8,867 nt of DNA from Anaerolineae bacterium (GCA_023511475.1 JAIMBM010000091.1:1-8867), one strand, 5' to 3'; positions 1 through 6,868 are shown, numbered from the stretch's first letter. The notes: generated by a model not told the origin, from the sequence alone. Program-made: numbers and translations.

Positions 1-61
1 TTCCAGGACCCAATCCTTGCGGGAGGAGCGGCGGCCGGGGCCCACCCCCCCGCCCCGTGCC

Positions 62-95
62 GGGGGGGGGGGGGGGGGTTCCCCCCCCCCCCCCC
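62..95. repeat. G17-TT-C15 homopolymer pair
   Basis: Seventeen consecutive G (62-78), two T (79-80) and fifteen consecutive C (81-95) form a self-complementary low-complexity block. C-rich and G-rich runs also lie around it, between 37 and 61 and between 97 and 119. It lies beyond the stop of the last ABC gene and no coding sequence overlaps it convincingly. It could be a real GC slippage tract, but a G run facing a C run near the end of a sequence is also what a poly-G sequencing artefact or misassembly looks like. No function is assigned. Confidence 0.75.
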
Positions 96-113
96 ACCCC
101 CTATCAGTAGGTT

Positions 114-147
114 ACCCCCTTCCCGCGGCTGCCGCGGGGGAGGGGGT
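114..147 (-). terminator. GC-rich hairpin downstream of the ABC operon (possible terminator, no T tract)
   Basis: The core is CCCGCGG (122-128), loop CTG, CCGCGGG (132-138). The stem extends outward through GT/TA pairs with one bulge and a CCCCC (115-119) / GGGGG (142-146) block. It lies about 50 bases past the stop of the downstream ABC gene. On the minus strand no run of T follows, so it is not a textbook intrinsic terminator. It may instead protect the 3' end of the transcript or act with the hairpin at 162-186. Confidence 0.35.
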
Positions 148-161
148 AGATGATTGCCGCA

Positions 162-186
162 CTGCGAGGGTCGTGTGGCCTCGCAG
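162..186 (-). terminator. 8-bp hairpin just after the ABC exporter stop (possible terminator)
   Basis: A perfect 8-bp inverted repeat, CTGCGAGG (162-169) and CCTCGCAG (179-186), has a 9-base loop and begins 8 bases beyond the ABC gene stop at 195. A T tract is missing on the minus strand, so the terminator role rests only on position and stem quality. Confidence 0.35.
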
Positions 187-194
187 GTGCAGGC

Positions 195-2165
195 CTACCC
201 CTCCGCCGGGGCGGTCCCGAGCGAAGGCTCGCCCCCCTTGGTCCACGCCGGCGACGTGGATACCCCGGGGGCGCCTGGCGCTTCGGCCGGGGAGCCCTTC
301 GGGCTGCGGGCGAACTGGGTCATGTACAGCTGATAGTAGAAGCCGCGCTGCGCAAGGAGGGAGTCGTGCGTGCCACGCTCGATGATCTCCCCATTGTGGA
401 CGACGAGGACCTGATCGGCGTTGCGGATGGTGCTCAGCCGGTGGGCGATGACCAGGCTCGTGCGCCCCTGCATCAGCCGCTGGAGGGCGGCCTGGACCTG
501 CCGCTCCGTCCGCGTGTCGACGTTGCTGGTGGCCTCGTCGAGGATGAGGATGCTCGGGTCGGCCAGGATGGCGCGGGCGATGGCCAGGAGCTGTCGCTGC
601 CCCTGGCTCAGGTTGCTGCCCCGCTCGCTGAGCACCGTCTGGTACCCGCGGGGCAGGCGGCGGATGAAAGAGTCGGCGTTGCCCAGTTTGGCGGCGGCGA
701 TGACCTCCTCGTCGGTGGCGTCGAGCCGGCCATAGCGGATGTTCTCCATGACCGTATCGGCGAAGAGAAAGTTGTCCTGTAGCACCAGGCCCACCTGCCG
801 CCGCAGGTCGTCCTGAGCCAGCTTGCGAATGTCCTGCCCATCAATCAGGATGGCGCCGCTGTCTACGTCGTAGAAGCGGGTGAGGAGGTTGGCGATGGTG
901 GTCTTGCCGGCGCCGGTTGGACCTACGAGAGCCACCACCTGCCCAGGCCGGGCGTGCAGGCTCACGTGCTTGAGCACGGGCACACCGGGCTCGTAGCTAA
1001 AGCTGACGTCGTCGAACACCACATCGCCCTCGAGGTGCGTCACCGGCCGGGCGTCGGGCGCGTCGACAAGATCGGGCACCTCGTCCATGATCTGAAAGAC
1101 CCGCTCCGCTCCGGCCAGCGCCCCCTGGATGGCATTGAAGAGGTGCGCGATCTCGTTCAGCGGGCGCGTAAACCGCCTGGCATAGCTGACAAAGGCAGCG
1201 ATCGTCCCCACGGAGGCGAGCCCGTTCAGCGCCAGAAGGCCGCCGGCTCCCGCTACCACTGCTAGCCCCAGGTTGTTGACCATGTTCATCAGGGGACCCA
1301 TCAGGCCGCCAAGGATCTGGGCCCGCGTCGCGGCGCGTTGCAAGCGGCGATTCACCACGTCAAAGTCCTTGATCGCTACTTCCTCTCGCACATATGCCTT
1401 GACGACCCGCTGCCCGGTGACGTTCTCCTCGATAAGGCCGTTGAGGGCGCCAAGCGCTTCCTGCTGGGCCCGGAACTCGCGCAGGGTCCGTGCAGCGACG
1501 GTGCGCGTCAGCGCATAGGTCAGCGGCACAACGACCATCGTCACCATGGCCAGCGGCATGTTGACCGCCAGCATCACCCCGACCACCCCCACGAGGCCAA
1601 AGCCGCTGGCAAGCAGCTGCGTGGCGCCGGAGCTCAGCACGTTGCTGATGTTGTCGATATCATTGGTCAGGCGGCTCATCAGCTCGCCATGGGGATGCCG
1701 GTCAAAGAAACGCAGCGAGAGGGTCTGCAGCTTGGCGAACAGGTCGCGCCGCAGATTGCGCACGGCCCGCTGGGCCACCCCCACCATGATATAGGTCTGT
1801 AGCCAGATGCCCGCCGCGCCGGCTGCATAGGCGGCGAGCATCAGCCCGATCAGGCGCGCGAGCCCTGGCAGGTCGCCCCGGCTGATATAGAGGTCGATAG
1901 CCCTGCCCATCAGGTACGGGCCCGCCAGCTCGACGCACAGGGTGAGGATGACCAGCAGCGCGGTCGCCGCCAGGGCCCAGGACTCCCGGCTCAGGTAGCC
2001 CCACAGGCGGCGGAGCGTCTCCCCTGGCCTCTTCGCTCGCTCGCCGGGGGGCCGCATGTGGGGCGGTCCCCCGCCCGGTCCAAAGAGCATCGGCCGCCCG
2101 CCCTGCTGCGGCCGGTCCGTGTGGGCCTGTGGCCCGTGCCTTCCACTTCCCTGCTGCTGGGACAT
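195..2165 (-). CDS. Heterodimeric ABC exporter, catalytically competent half (membrane + ATPase)
   Basis: This 656-residue half-transporter has a membrane domain and an ATPase domain, and probably exports drugs or lipophilic compounds as a heterodimer with the gene just upstream. Residues 1-45 are a Gly/Pro/Arg-rich tail often seen on this half of such pairs. Six membrane spans lie within about 60-335. The ATPase shows Walker A GPTGAGKTT (415-423), Q-loop Gln463, signature LSQGQ (519-523), Walker B ILILDEATS with Asp543 and catalytic Glu544, and switch His575. The noncanonical LSQGQ should face the defective Walker B of the partner, as in TM287/288. A disordered Pro/Ser-rich tail follows residue 620. 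The ATG lies six bases after the partner's TAG with only a weak ribosome site (GGGAACGGG), so translational coupling is likely. The substrate is unknown. Confidence 0.93.
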   Translation of the reverse strand: MSQQQGSGRHGPQAHTDRPQQGGRPMLFGPGGGPPHMRPPGERAKRPGETLRRLWGYLSRESWALAATALLVILTLCVELAGPYLMGRAIDLYISRGDLPGLARLIGLMLAAYAAGAAGIWLQTYIMVGVAQRAVRNLRRDLFAKLQTLSLRFFDRHPHGELMSRLTNDIDNISNVLSSGATQLLASGFGLVGVVGVMLAVNMPLAMVTMVVVPLTYALTRTVAARTLREFRAQQEALGALNGLIEENVTGQRVVKAYVREEVAIKDFDVVNRRLQRAATRAQILGGLMGPLMNMVNNLGLAVVAGAGGLLALNGLASVGTIAAFVSYARRFTRPLNEIAHLFNAIQGALAGAERVFQIMDEVPDLVDAPDARPVTHLEGDVVFDDVSFSYEPGVPVLKHVSLHARPGQVVALVGPTGAGKTTIANLLTRFYDVDSGAILIDGQDIRKLAQDDLRRQVGLVLQDNFLFADTVMENIRYGRLDATDEEVIAAAKLGNADSFIRRLPRGYQTVLSERGSNLSQGQRQLLAIARAILADPSILILDEATSNVDTRTERQVQAALQRLMQGRTSLVIAHRLSTIRNADQVLVVHNGEIIERGTHDSLLAQRGFYYQLYMTQFARSPKGSPAEAPGAPGVSTSPAWTKGGEPSLGTAPAEG

Positions 2166-2171
2166 GTGATT

Positions 2172-3899
2172 CTACCCGTTCCCAAGCTGCGACTCGATAA
2201 TCTCACGGTAGACAGGGCTGGAAGCGAGAAGCTCGTGGTGCGTTCCCTCGGCGACGATCTGCCCTGCATCCAACACCAGGATCTTGTCTGCGTCGATCAC
2301 CGAGCTGATCCGCTGAGCGACGACAAAGACCGTCCGGCCCCTCATCAGGTCCTGCAGTGCCGCCTGGATGCGGGCCTCGGTCTCCAGGTCTACGGAGCTC
2401 GTGCTGTCATCGAGGATCAGCACCGCTGGCTGCACGAGGAGAGCCCGCGCAATGGCGATGCGCTGCTTCTGCCCGCCCGAGAGGTTTACGCCCCGCTGGC
2501 CGATGACGGTGTCGTAGCCATCGGGGAAGGACATGATAAAGTCGTGGGCCTGTGCGGCGCGGGCAGCGGCGATCACCTCCTCGTCGGGCGCATCGGGGCG
2601 CCCGTAGCGGATGTTGTCCCGGATGGTGCCGCTGAAGAGCACCGTCTCCTGCAGCACGACGGCCACGCTGCGACGCAGGATGGCCTGATCGAGGTCGCGA
2701 ACGTCGACACCATCGATCGTGACCCGGCCGGATGTGACGTCGTAGAAGCGGGGGATGAGCTGTACCAGGCTCGACTTGCCGGATCCGGTCCGGCCAAGGA
2801 GGGCAACCGTCTGCCCGGGCTCGGCGACAAAGCTGATGTCCTTGAGAACCGGCTCGGCGCCGTTGCCATAGCTGAAGGTGACTCCCTCGAAGGCGACCCG
2901 GCCGAGCGGGCGGAAGCTGCGCAGGGCACCGGGGCGATTCTTCACGACGGGCTCGGTCTCGAGAACCTCCGCGATGCGCTTTGCCGAGGCCTGTGCCCTC
3001 GTCACCTGCATGACGAGCATGCTGACCATCGTCAGCGAGAAGAGGGTGGTCGTCAGATAGTTGACGAAGGCGATGATCTGACCGCTCTGCATGTTGCCCC
3101 GGGTCACCTGCACGCCCCCGAACCAGATGGCGCCGACCACGCCGAGGTTCATCGTCATCATCATGAGCGGCATCGTCGCAGCTATGGTGCGCCCCACGCG
3201 GATGATCTGCGCCATGAGGCTATCGTTGGCCGCACCGAACCGGGCCTCTTCGTGCCGGGCACGCACAAAGGCCTTGACCACGCGGACGCCGGCCAGGTTC
3301 TCCTGCATCACAGTGTTCACAGCGTCGAGCCGCTTCTGCACCTCAGCAAACATCGGCGAGGCCCTGCGAATGACCCAGGCGATGATCGCCAGGACGAGCG
3401 GCATCAAGACCAGGGGGAGAAAGGTCAGCTGCGGGCTGGTGAGGATGGCCATGAACAGGCTGCCTACCATCAGGAGCGGCGCCCGTACCAGGACGCGCAG
3501 CATGATCATGATGGCTTCCTGGACCTGGGTGACATCGTTGGTCAGGCGTGTGATCAGCGAGCCTGTGCCGAAGGCATCGAGGTTGCCGAAGGAGAGCTCT
3601 TGTACCCTGCGAAAGATCGCCTCCCGCAGGTCCGCCCCAAAAGCCTGCACGGCTCTGGCAGCAAAGATGCCGTTGCTCATTCCGCCGAGCGCGCCAACTG
3701 CGGCCAGCACGAGCATCAGGAGCCCGGTGTGCAGGATCAGTGTCATGTCCAGGCGAGCGATCCCTTCGTCGACGATCCGCTCGACCAGACGTGGCTGCAC
3801 CAGGTCCATGGTGACCTCGAGCAGCATCAGCAGCGGAGCCACGAGGACCCACCGCCAGTAGGGCTTCAGGTACCTGGCCAGTGCGGTTACCGTTCTCAA
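2172..3899 (-). CDS. Heterodimeric ABC exporter, degenerate half (membrane + ATPase)
   Basis: This is the second half of the exporter, 575 residues from the chosen TTG start at 3899. That TTG is preceded by AGAGGTGA (3911-3904) at good spacing; the longest frame starts at a GTG (3929) without a comparable site and adds ten residues. About six membrane spans cover 15-310. The ATPase carries Walker A GRTGSGKSS (369-377), Q-loop Gln417 and a canonical LSGGQ (473-477). Walker B reads LILDDSTS, so Asp498 replaces the catalytic Glu, and the switch position is Gln529 (AQR) instead of His. Both changes are the hallmark of the non-hydrolysing site in asymmetric exporters (TM287 type), so this is a specialised partner rather than a decayed gene. 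It follows the MarR gene by 67 bases and precedes the competent half by 6. Confidence 0.93.
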   Translation of the reverse strand: MRTVTALARYLKPYWRWVLVAPLLMLLEVTMDLVQPRLVERIVDEGIARLDMTLILHTGLLMLVLAAVGALGGMSNGIFAARAVQAFGADLREAIFRRVQELSFGNLDAFGTGSLITRLTNDVTQVQEAIMIMLRVLVRAPLLMVGSLFMAILTSPQLTFLPLVLMPLVLAIIAWVIRRASPMFAEVQKRLDAVNTVMQENLAGVRVVKAFVRARHEEARFGAANDSLMAQIIRVGRTIAATMPLMMMTMNLGVVGAIWFGGVQVTRGNMQSGQIIAFVNYLTTTLFSLTMVSMLVMQVTRAQASAKRIAEVLETEPVVKNRPGALRSFRPLGRVAFEGVTFSYGNGAEPVLKDISFVAEPGQTVALLGRTGSGKSSLVQLIPRFYDVTSGRVTIDGVDVRDLDQAILRRSVAVVLQETVLFSGTIRDNIRYGRPDAPDEEVIAAARAAQAHDFIMSFPDGYDTVIGQRGVNLSGGQKQRIAIARALLVQPAVLILDDSTSSVDLETEARIQAALQDLMRGRTVFVVAQRISSVIDADKILVLDAGQIVAEGTHHELLASSPVYREIIESQLGNG

Positions 3900-3903
3900 C
3901 GTG

Positions 3904-3911
3904 TCACCTCT
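3904..3911 (-). promoter_or_regulatory. Ribosome binding site deciding a TTG start
   Basis: On the minus strand AGAGGTGA lies four bases before TTG (3899-3897). Counting from GAGG the spacing is seven, which is ideal. The upstream GTG at 3929 lacks such a site, so TTG is preferred. Confidence 0.7.
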
Positions 3912-3966
3912 GTAGGGGTCGGACGCCACGCGATCCTGGCGGGCGCGTTGACGCCGGTCGAATCCG

Positions 3967-4431
3967 CTACGGGCAGCCGGGGTGGTGCTCCCTGTCGACG
4001 GCGCGCAGGAGGTTATCGCGGATGCGCTCCAGAAGGCGCCGCAGCAGCGCTCTCTCCTCCTGCGAGAACCCCGCGAGCGTCTCCGCCTCCATCGTACGCA
4101 CCACCTCGTGTAAGGCGCTCTGGACGCCGCGCCCGGCTTCCGTCAGATACACACGGGAGATACGCTGGTCCTCGGGATCGGGCCGGCGCTCCACAAAGCC
4201 CGCCTTCTCCATTCGTTGGAGCATGCGCGTGATGGTGGCCGGCGTGACACGCAGGCGCTCGGCTAGCTCCGTATGCGTGAGGCCCTCCTGCTCCGACAGG
4301 GCGCGCAGCACCGGCGGCTGGCCGCGGTACAGCCCGATCTTTTCCAGGAGCTCGTGTGCCCGCAGGTAATGGAGCCGACATACCTGGACCAGCAGCATAT
4401 CCAGCATCCCTGGCTCGGCCGTCTGCGCCAT
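3967..4431 (-). CDS. MarR-family transcriptional regulator of the exporter operon
   Basis: This 154-residue winged-helix protein probably represses its own promoter and the two exporter genes behind it. The N-terminal helices (about 8-35) serve dimerisation. The helix-turn-helix covers about 50-80, with a likely recognition helix VTPATITRMLQRMEKAG (62-78). The wing is the family motif DPEDQRISRVYLTEAG (85-100). The C-terminal helix 123-147 completes the dimer interface. The ATG at 4431 is chosen because GAGAGGAGGAG lies just upstream; the frame can be extended to 4464 by eleven Arg/Ser-rich residues without support. It is the first gene after a clear promoter and palindrome. MarR proteins usually respond to phenolic or hydrophobic ligands, but this ligand cannot be read from the sequence. 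Confidence 0.92.
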   Translation of the reverse strand: MAQTAEPGMLDMLLVQVCRLHYLRAHELLEKIGLYRGQPPVLRALSEQEGLTHTELAERLRVTPATITRMLQRMEKAGFVERRPDPEDQRISRVYLTEAGRGVQSALHEVVRTMEAETLAGFSQEERALLRRLLERIRDNLLRAVDREHHPGCP

Positions 4432-4435
4432 CGGG

Positions 4436-4446
4436 CTCCTCCTCTC
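4436..4446 (-). promoter_or_regulatory. Ribosome binding site of the MarR gene
   Basis: GAGAGGAGGAG on the minus strand ends four bases before the ATG at 4431 and contains AGGAGG six bases from it. It selects the shorter of the two in-frame starts. Confidence 0.7.
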
Positions 4447-4491
4447 TCGCCTCGCAGAATCCACCTGAGCAGAGATTGCCCGTCATGGCCC

Positions 4492-4518
4492 TTAGCCAGC
4501 TAACAGTTAGCTAGCCAA
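4492..4518. promoter_or_regulatory. 27-bp imperfect palindrome, probable MarR operator
   Basis: The palindrome is centred on the A at 4505. Its inner arms AGCTAAC / GTTAGCT are perfect over 7 bp, and 11 of 13 positions match over the full arms (TTAGCCAGCTAAC, then GTTAGCTAGCCAA). It touches the last base of the -10 box and covers the predicted transcription start of the marR-exporter operon. Size, symmetry and place fit a site bound by a MarR dimer that represses its own operon. Confidence 0.75.
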
Positions 4519-4546
4519 TTATACGACAGGCTTGAGAGGAATGCAA
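4518..4546 (-). promoter_or_regulatory. Sigma-70-type promoter of the marR-exporter operon
   Basis: On the minus strand a TTGCAT -35 box (4546-4541) is followed by a 17-base spacer and a perfect TATAAT -10 box (4523-4518). Transcription should begin near 4511, giving a leader of about 80 bases to the MarR ATG. It is the only near-consensus promoter I could find in the window. It lies in the gap between the ggt stop (4574) and marR, so the exporter operon starts independently of ggt. Confidence 0.8.
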
Positions 4547-4573
4547 ACGAGGGAAGAGCGGTACGGCTCGAGA

Positions 4574-6232
4574 TTACCAGCCGAGGGCCTGGCCATCCCC
4601 GCGCGGGTCCGCGCCGCCGTGGAACACGCCGCGCTGCGCGTCGACGACAATGCCCTGTGCCTGCCCCATGGCGTCGGTCCAGTCGCCGGTGACCCTCACA
4701 TCGTGGCCCATCTCTCTGAGCTGGCGGAGGATGGAGTCGGGGACGCGCCCCTCGAGGCTGAGGAGGTCGGGCTCCCCAGCCTGACCGGGGGTGTACAGCC
4801 AGCGTGGCGCCTCGATGGCCTGCTGGATGTTGTATCCCTGGTCGACCACGCGGGTGATGAGCGTGGCAAAGGTCTGGAGCTGCGCCTCGCCGCCCGAGGC
4901 GCCAAAGATGAGCCAGGGTCTGCCCTCGTCGAAGACGAGCCCGGGCAGGAGCGGCTCGCTGGGCCGCTTGTGAGGCTCGAGGCGGTTGGGGTCCCGCGGT
5001 TCCAGGGTGAAGGCGGCGCCGGCGTTGTGGAGGAGTATGCCTGTGCGCCCTGCGATTACGCCCGAGCCGAACTCGGAGTGCAGGCTCTGGACCAGCGACA
5101 CAGCGTACCCATCGGCGTCGGCAGTGGCGATATAGGCCGTTGCGGAGGGGGCGACCGGGGCCACAGGACAGAACTCTTCGCCGAGCAGCGCGCCCGCGGC
5201 ATACTCCCCCAGAGGGCGGGCAAGCTGGGGCAAGATCAGGGCGCGCCGCCGCGCCGCGTACCCGGGAGAGAGGAGCTCCTCGACCGGCAGTGCTACGTAG
5301 CTTGGGTCGGCGATGCGGCCACGCAAGTCGGCGAGGGTGACCTTGGTTGCCTCAACGAGGAGGTGGTAGTACTGGGCGCTTCCTTCACCGGCACCCGCGA
5401 TGTCAAAGCCATCCAGCAGATTGAGCAGGAACAGCGCCGCGATGCCCTGGCTGTTGGGAGGGAAGCCAAAGACGGTACGGCCCCGATACTCCACCTTGAG
5501 GGGATCGACCCAGTCGGAGTGGTGCTCCTTCAGGTCCTGGATGGACAGGCTTCCGCCGTGCTCCTCGAGAAAGCGCACGATCTCCAGCCCGATTTCCCCC
5601 ATATAGAGGGCTTTGGGTCCATCCTCGGCGATGGTGCGCAGCGTCCGTGCCAGGTCCCCCTGCACCAGCACCTGCCCTTCGCGGAGCGGCTCCCCGTCGC
5701 GCATAAAGACCTGACGGCTCGACGGATAGCGCTCCAGGATGGGCCGGGCGCGTTCCAGCCACATCGCCAGGTTGGCCGAGACGGGAAAGCCACCCTCGGC
5801 ATAGCTGATGGCCGGTGCAAAGAGCTCCTCCCAGGCAAGCCGACCCCAACGGGTGTGGGCCTCGCTCCAGGCTGCGACGACCCCCGGGACCGTATTGGCC
5901 GCGAGCGGCCCGTGGGCGGGGATCGATTCGTGGCCCCTATCCAGGTAGAACTCGATGGAGGCCTGGTTACCAGAGTGGCCGGAGCCATTGAGGCAGATGG
6001 GCTGTGCGCGCCCCGGGTGCCAGACGATCACAAAGGCGTCGCCGCCAAGGCCGGCCATGTGCGGGTAGACCACGGCGAGGGTCGCATTGGCGGCAATAGC
6101 TGCGTCGACGGCATTGCCGCCCCGCTCCAGTGCCGACAAGCCGGCCTGGGCTGCGAGGTAGTGCGGGGTGGCGACCATCCCCCGCGACGCCAGGGTGACA
6201 GGGCGCCCGGTGGGGGCGGGCATCCGCTGCAT
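4574..6232 (-). CDS. ggt: Gamma-glutamyltranspeptidase-family Ntn-hydrolase
   Basis: This 552-residue precursor should cut itself before Thr365 into a large (1-364) and a small subunit (365-552), with Thr365 as nucleophile. The N-terminal family block GGNAVDAAIAAN with GLGGDAF (38-67) is intact, Thr365 sits seven residues before Asp372 as in E. coli GGT, and GASGG (444-448) supplies the likely oxyanion glycines. The pocket differs from E. coli GGT: by my alignment Arg114 becomes His86 (NGSGHSG), Asp433 becomes Ala407, and the Ser-Ser pair becomes Glu426-Pro427. No signal peptide is seen, so a cytosolic enzyme like the YwrD group is likely. It may be a GGT-like hydrolase or acylase rather than a glutathione enzyme. 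The start is supported by AGGAGG seven bases upstream. It stands alone, with its own leader. Confidence 0.9.
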   Translation of the reverse strand: MQRMPAPTGRPVTLASRGMVATPHYLAAQAGLSALERGGNAVDAAIAANATLAVVYPHMAGLGGDAFVIVWHPGRAQPICLNGSGHSGNQASIEFYLDRGHESIPAHGPLAANTVPGVVAAWSEAHTRWGRLAWEELFAPAISYAEGGFPVSANLAMWLERARPILERYPSSRQVFMRDGEPLREGQVLVQGDLARTLRTIAEDGPKALYMGEIGLEIVRFLEEHGGSLSIQDLKEHHSDWVDPLKVEYRGRTVFGFPPNSQGIAALFLLNLLDGFDIAGAGEGSAQYYHLLVEATKVTLADLRGRIADPSYVALPVEELLSPGYAARRRALILPQLARPLGEYAAGALLGEEFCPVAPVAPSATAYIATADADGYAVSLVQSLHSEFGSGVIAGRTGILLHNAGAAFTLEPRDPNRLEPHKRPSEPLLPGLVFDEGRPWLIFGASGGEAQLQTFATLITRVVDQGYNIQQAIEAPRWLYTPGQAGEPDLLSLEGRVPDSILRQLREMGHDVRVTGDWTDAMGQAQGIVVDAQRGVFHGGADPRGDGQALGW

Positions 6233-6239
6233 AGGCGAG

Positions 6240-6245
6240 CCTCCT
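6240..6245 (-). promoter_or_regulatory. Ribosome binding site of ggt
   Basis: AGGAGG on the minus strand lies seven bases before the ATG at 6232. It favours this ATG over a second in-frame ATG three codons later. Confidence 0.7.
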
Positions 6246-6257
6246 GCTTCGGGCGTC

Positions 6258-6286
6258 CCACCGCCGTCTGTCTACGCCGGCGGTGG
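6258..6286. other. Hairpin in the ggt leader region
   Basis: CCACCGCCG (6258-6266) and CGGCGGTGG (6278-6286) are perfect 9-bp arms around an 11-base loop, ending 13 bases upstream of the ggt ribosome site. No T run follows on either strand, so it is not a standard terminator. If transcription of ggt starts upstream of it, it would fold in the leader RNA near the ribosome site. Confidence 0.5.
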
Positions 6287-6318
6287 TGGGAAGACGGGGC
6301 TGCGTCCACAGAAAGAGG

Positions 6319-6339
6319 AGCAAGAAGCATGCCATTGCC
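6319..6339 (-). repeat. 21-bp dispersed repeat, copy A
   Basis: Read on the minus strand this is GGCAATGGCATG followed by CTTCTTGCT, identical at all 21 positions to the plus strand at 8739-8759. An eight-base block CTGCGTCC recurs at similar distance on the same side of both copies (here 6300-6307), so the element may be about 40 bp long. A small hairpin GGGCAG-AGG-CTGCCC (6341-6355) abuts this copy. It lies between the Ig-like protein gene and ggt. Confidence 0.75.
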
Positions 6340-6391
6340 GGGGCAGAGGCTGCCCGCGCAGCGGCCCGGTCTGCTCTCCACTCTCGCGCTG

Positions 6392-6796
6392 TCAGCTGCC
6401 GCCGGCTGACGGTTCCTGCACTGTCACCTCAATCGTGCGCTGCGTGCGGTTTCCCATCGTATCCACGACGCTGAGGCGGAGCTGGTAGCGGCCCGGTGGG
6501 ATGGGCCGCGTGTCCCACCGGCCGAGCAGCCCGCGGCGCACCTGCCGGGTATACCGGCCCTCTCCGATGGGCGTCCAGTTGAGGCCAGATGGGCTGTACT
6601 CGAGCCGATAGCAGGCAAAGGCATCGCTGGTTGCCGAGCCATAGATATCGACGACTCCGCTCAGCGTCTCGTGCTGCTCGGGGCGGATGATCTCCACGGT
6701 GCCGCGCGCTGCCAGAATGGACTCTGTCATGATGAGTCCGAGCACAGCAACCATGAGGGCGACGATGGGTAACCAGCGATGGGGTCTGAGCTCCAA
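6392..6796 (-). CDS. Membrane-anchored protein with an Ig-like extracytoplasmic domain
   Basis: From the chosen TTG (6796) the protein has 134 residues: a short basic start (LRPHRW), one hydrophobic segment (about 8-28) ending in ILAARG, then a beta-rich domain of about 95 residues. The segment may be a signal anchor or a cleaved signal peptide. The domain (about 33-128) has the pattern VEIIRP...LSGVVDIYGSA...YRLEYSPSG...RWDTRPIPPGRYQLRLSVVD, typical of Ig-like modules hung on cell-envelope proteins of Chloroflexota. A role in envelope binding or scaffolding is inferred; no catalytic residues are seen. TTG is preferred because AAAGGAG lies seven bases upstream; the frame could reach a GTG at 6892 overlapping the BON stop, but those extra 32 residues are Arg-rich and look noncoding. 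Confidence 0.72.
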   Translation of the reverse strand: MELRPHRWLPIVALMVAVLGLIMTESILAARGTVEIIRPEQHETLSGVVDIYGSATSDAFACYRLEYSPSGLNWTPIGEGRYTRQVRRGLLGRWDTRPIPPGRYQLRLSVVDTMGNRTQRTIEVTVQEPSAGGS

Positions 6797-6803
6797 GGCG
6801 CTT

Positions 6804-6810
6804 CTCCTTT
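6804..6810 (-). promoter_or_regulatory. Ribosome binding site deciding a TTG start
   Basis: AAAGGAG on the minus strand lies seven bases before TTG (6796-6794). It places the start directly before the hydrophobic segment, as expected for a signal anchor or signal peptide. Confidence 0.65.
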
Positions 6811-6868
6811 CCGGGCGGGCACATAGCCGGGAGCCCACGGCCCTCGGGCGCGCGGTGCTCCCCTTCAT

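Noticed and set aside
1..194. CRISPR, tRNA or a small RNA in the left end
   Set aside because: No spaced repeats, cloverleaf or conserved RNA motif are visible; only GC hairpins and homopolymers are seen.
17..385. A plus-strand frame from the left edge through the G/C runs
   Set aside because: It reads through homopolymers and then antisense to the ABC gene; the translation is Pro/Gly/Arg low complexity.
2058..4232. A 724-codon open frame on the plus strand opposite the ABC half and marR
   Set aside because: It overlaps two certain genes antisense, shows His/Asp/Gln-rich low-complexity translation with no domain, and lacks a ribosome site.
6258..6286. The ggt leader hairpin as a riboswitch or intrinsic terminator
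   Set aside because: It is a single stem with no T tract and no recognised aptamer sequence, so it is kept only as a hairpin.
4532..6409. A 625-codon open frame on the plus strand opposite ggt
   Set aside because: It lies antisense to a well-recognised GGT-family gene. Its translation has no recognisable domain and is rich in Arg, Gly and Asp, as expected from the complement of GC-biased codons. Its length comes from the scarcity of stops in GC-rich DNA.
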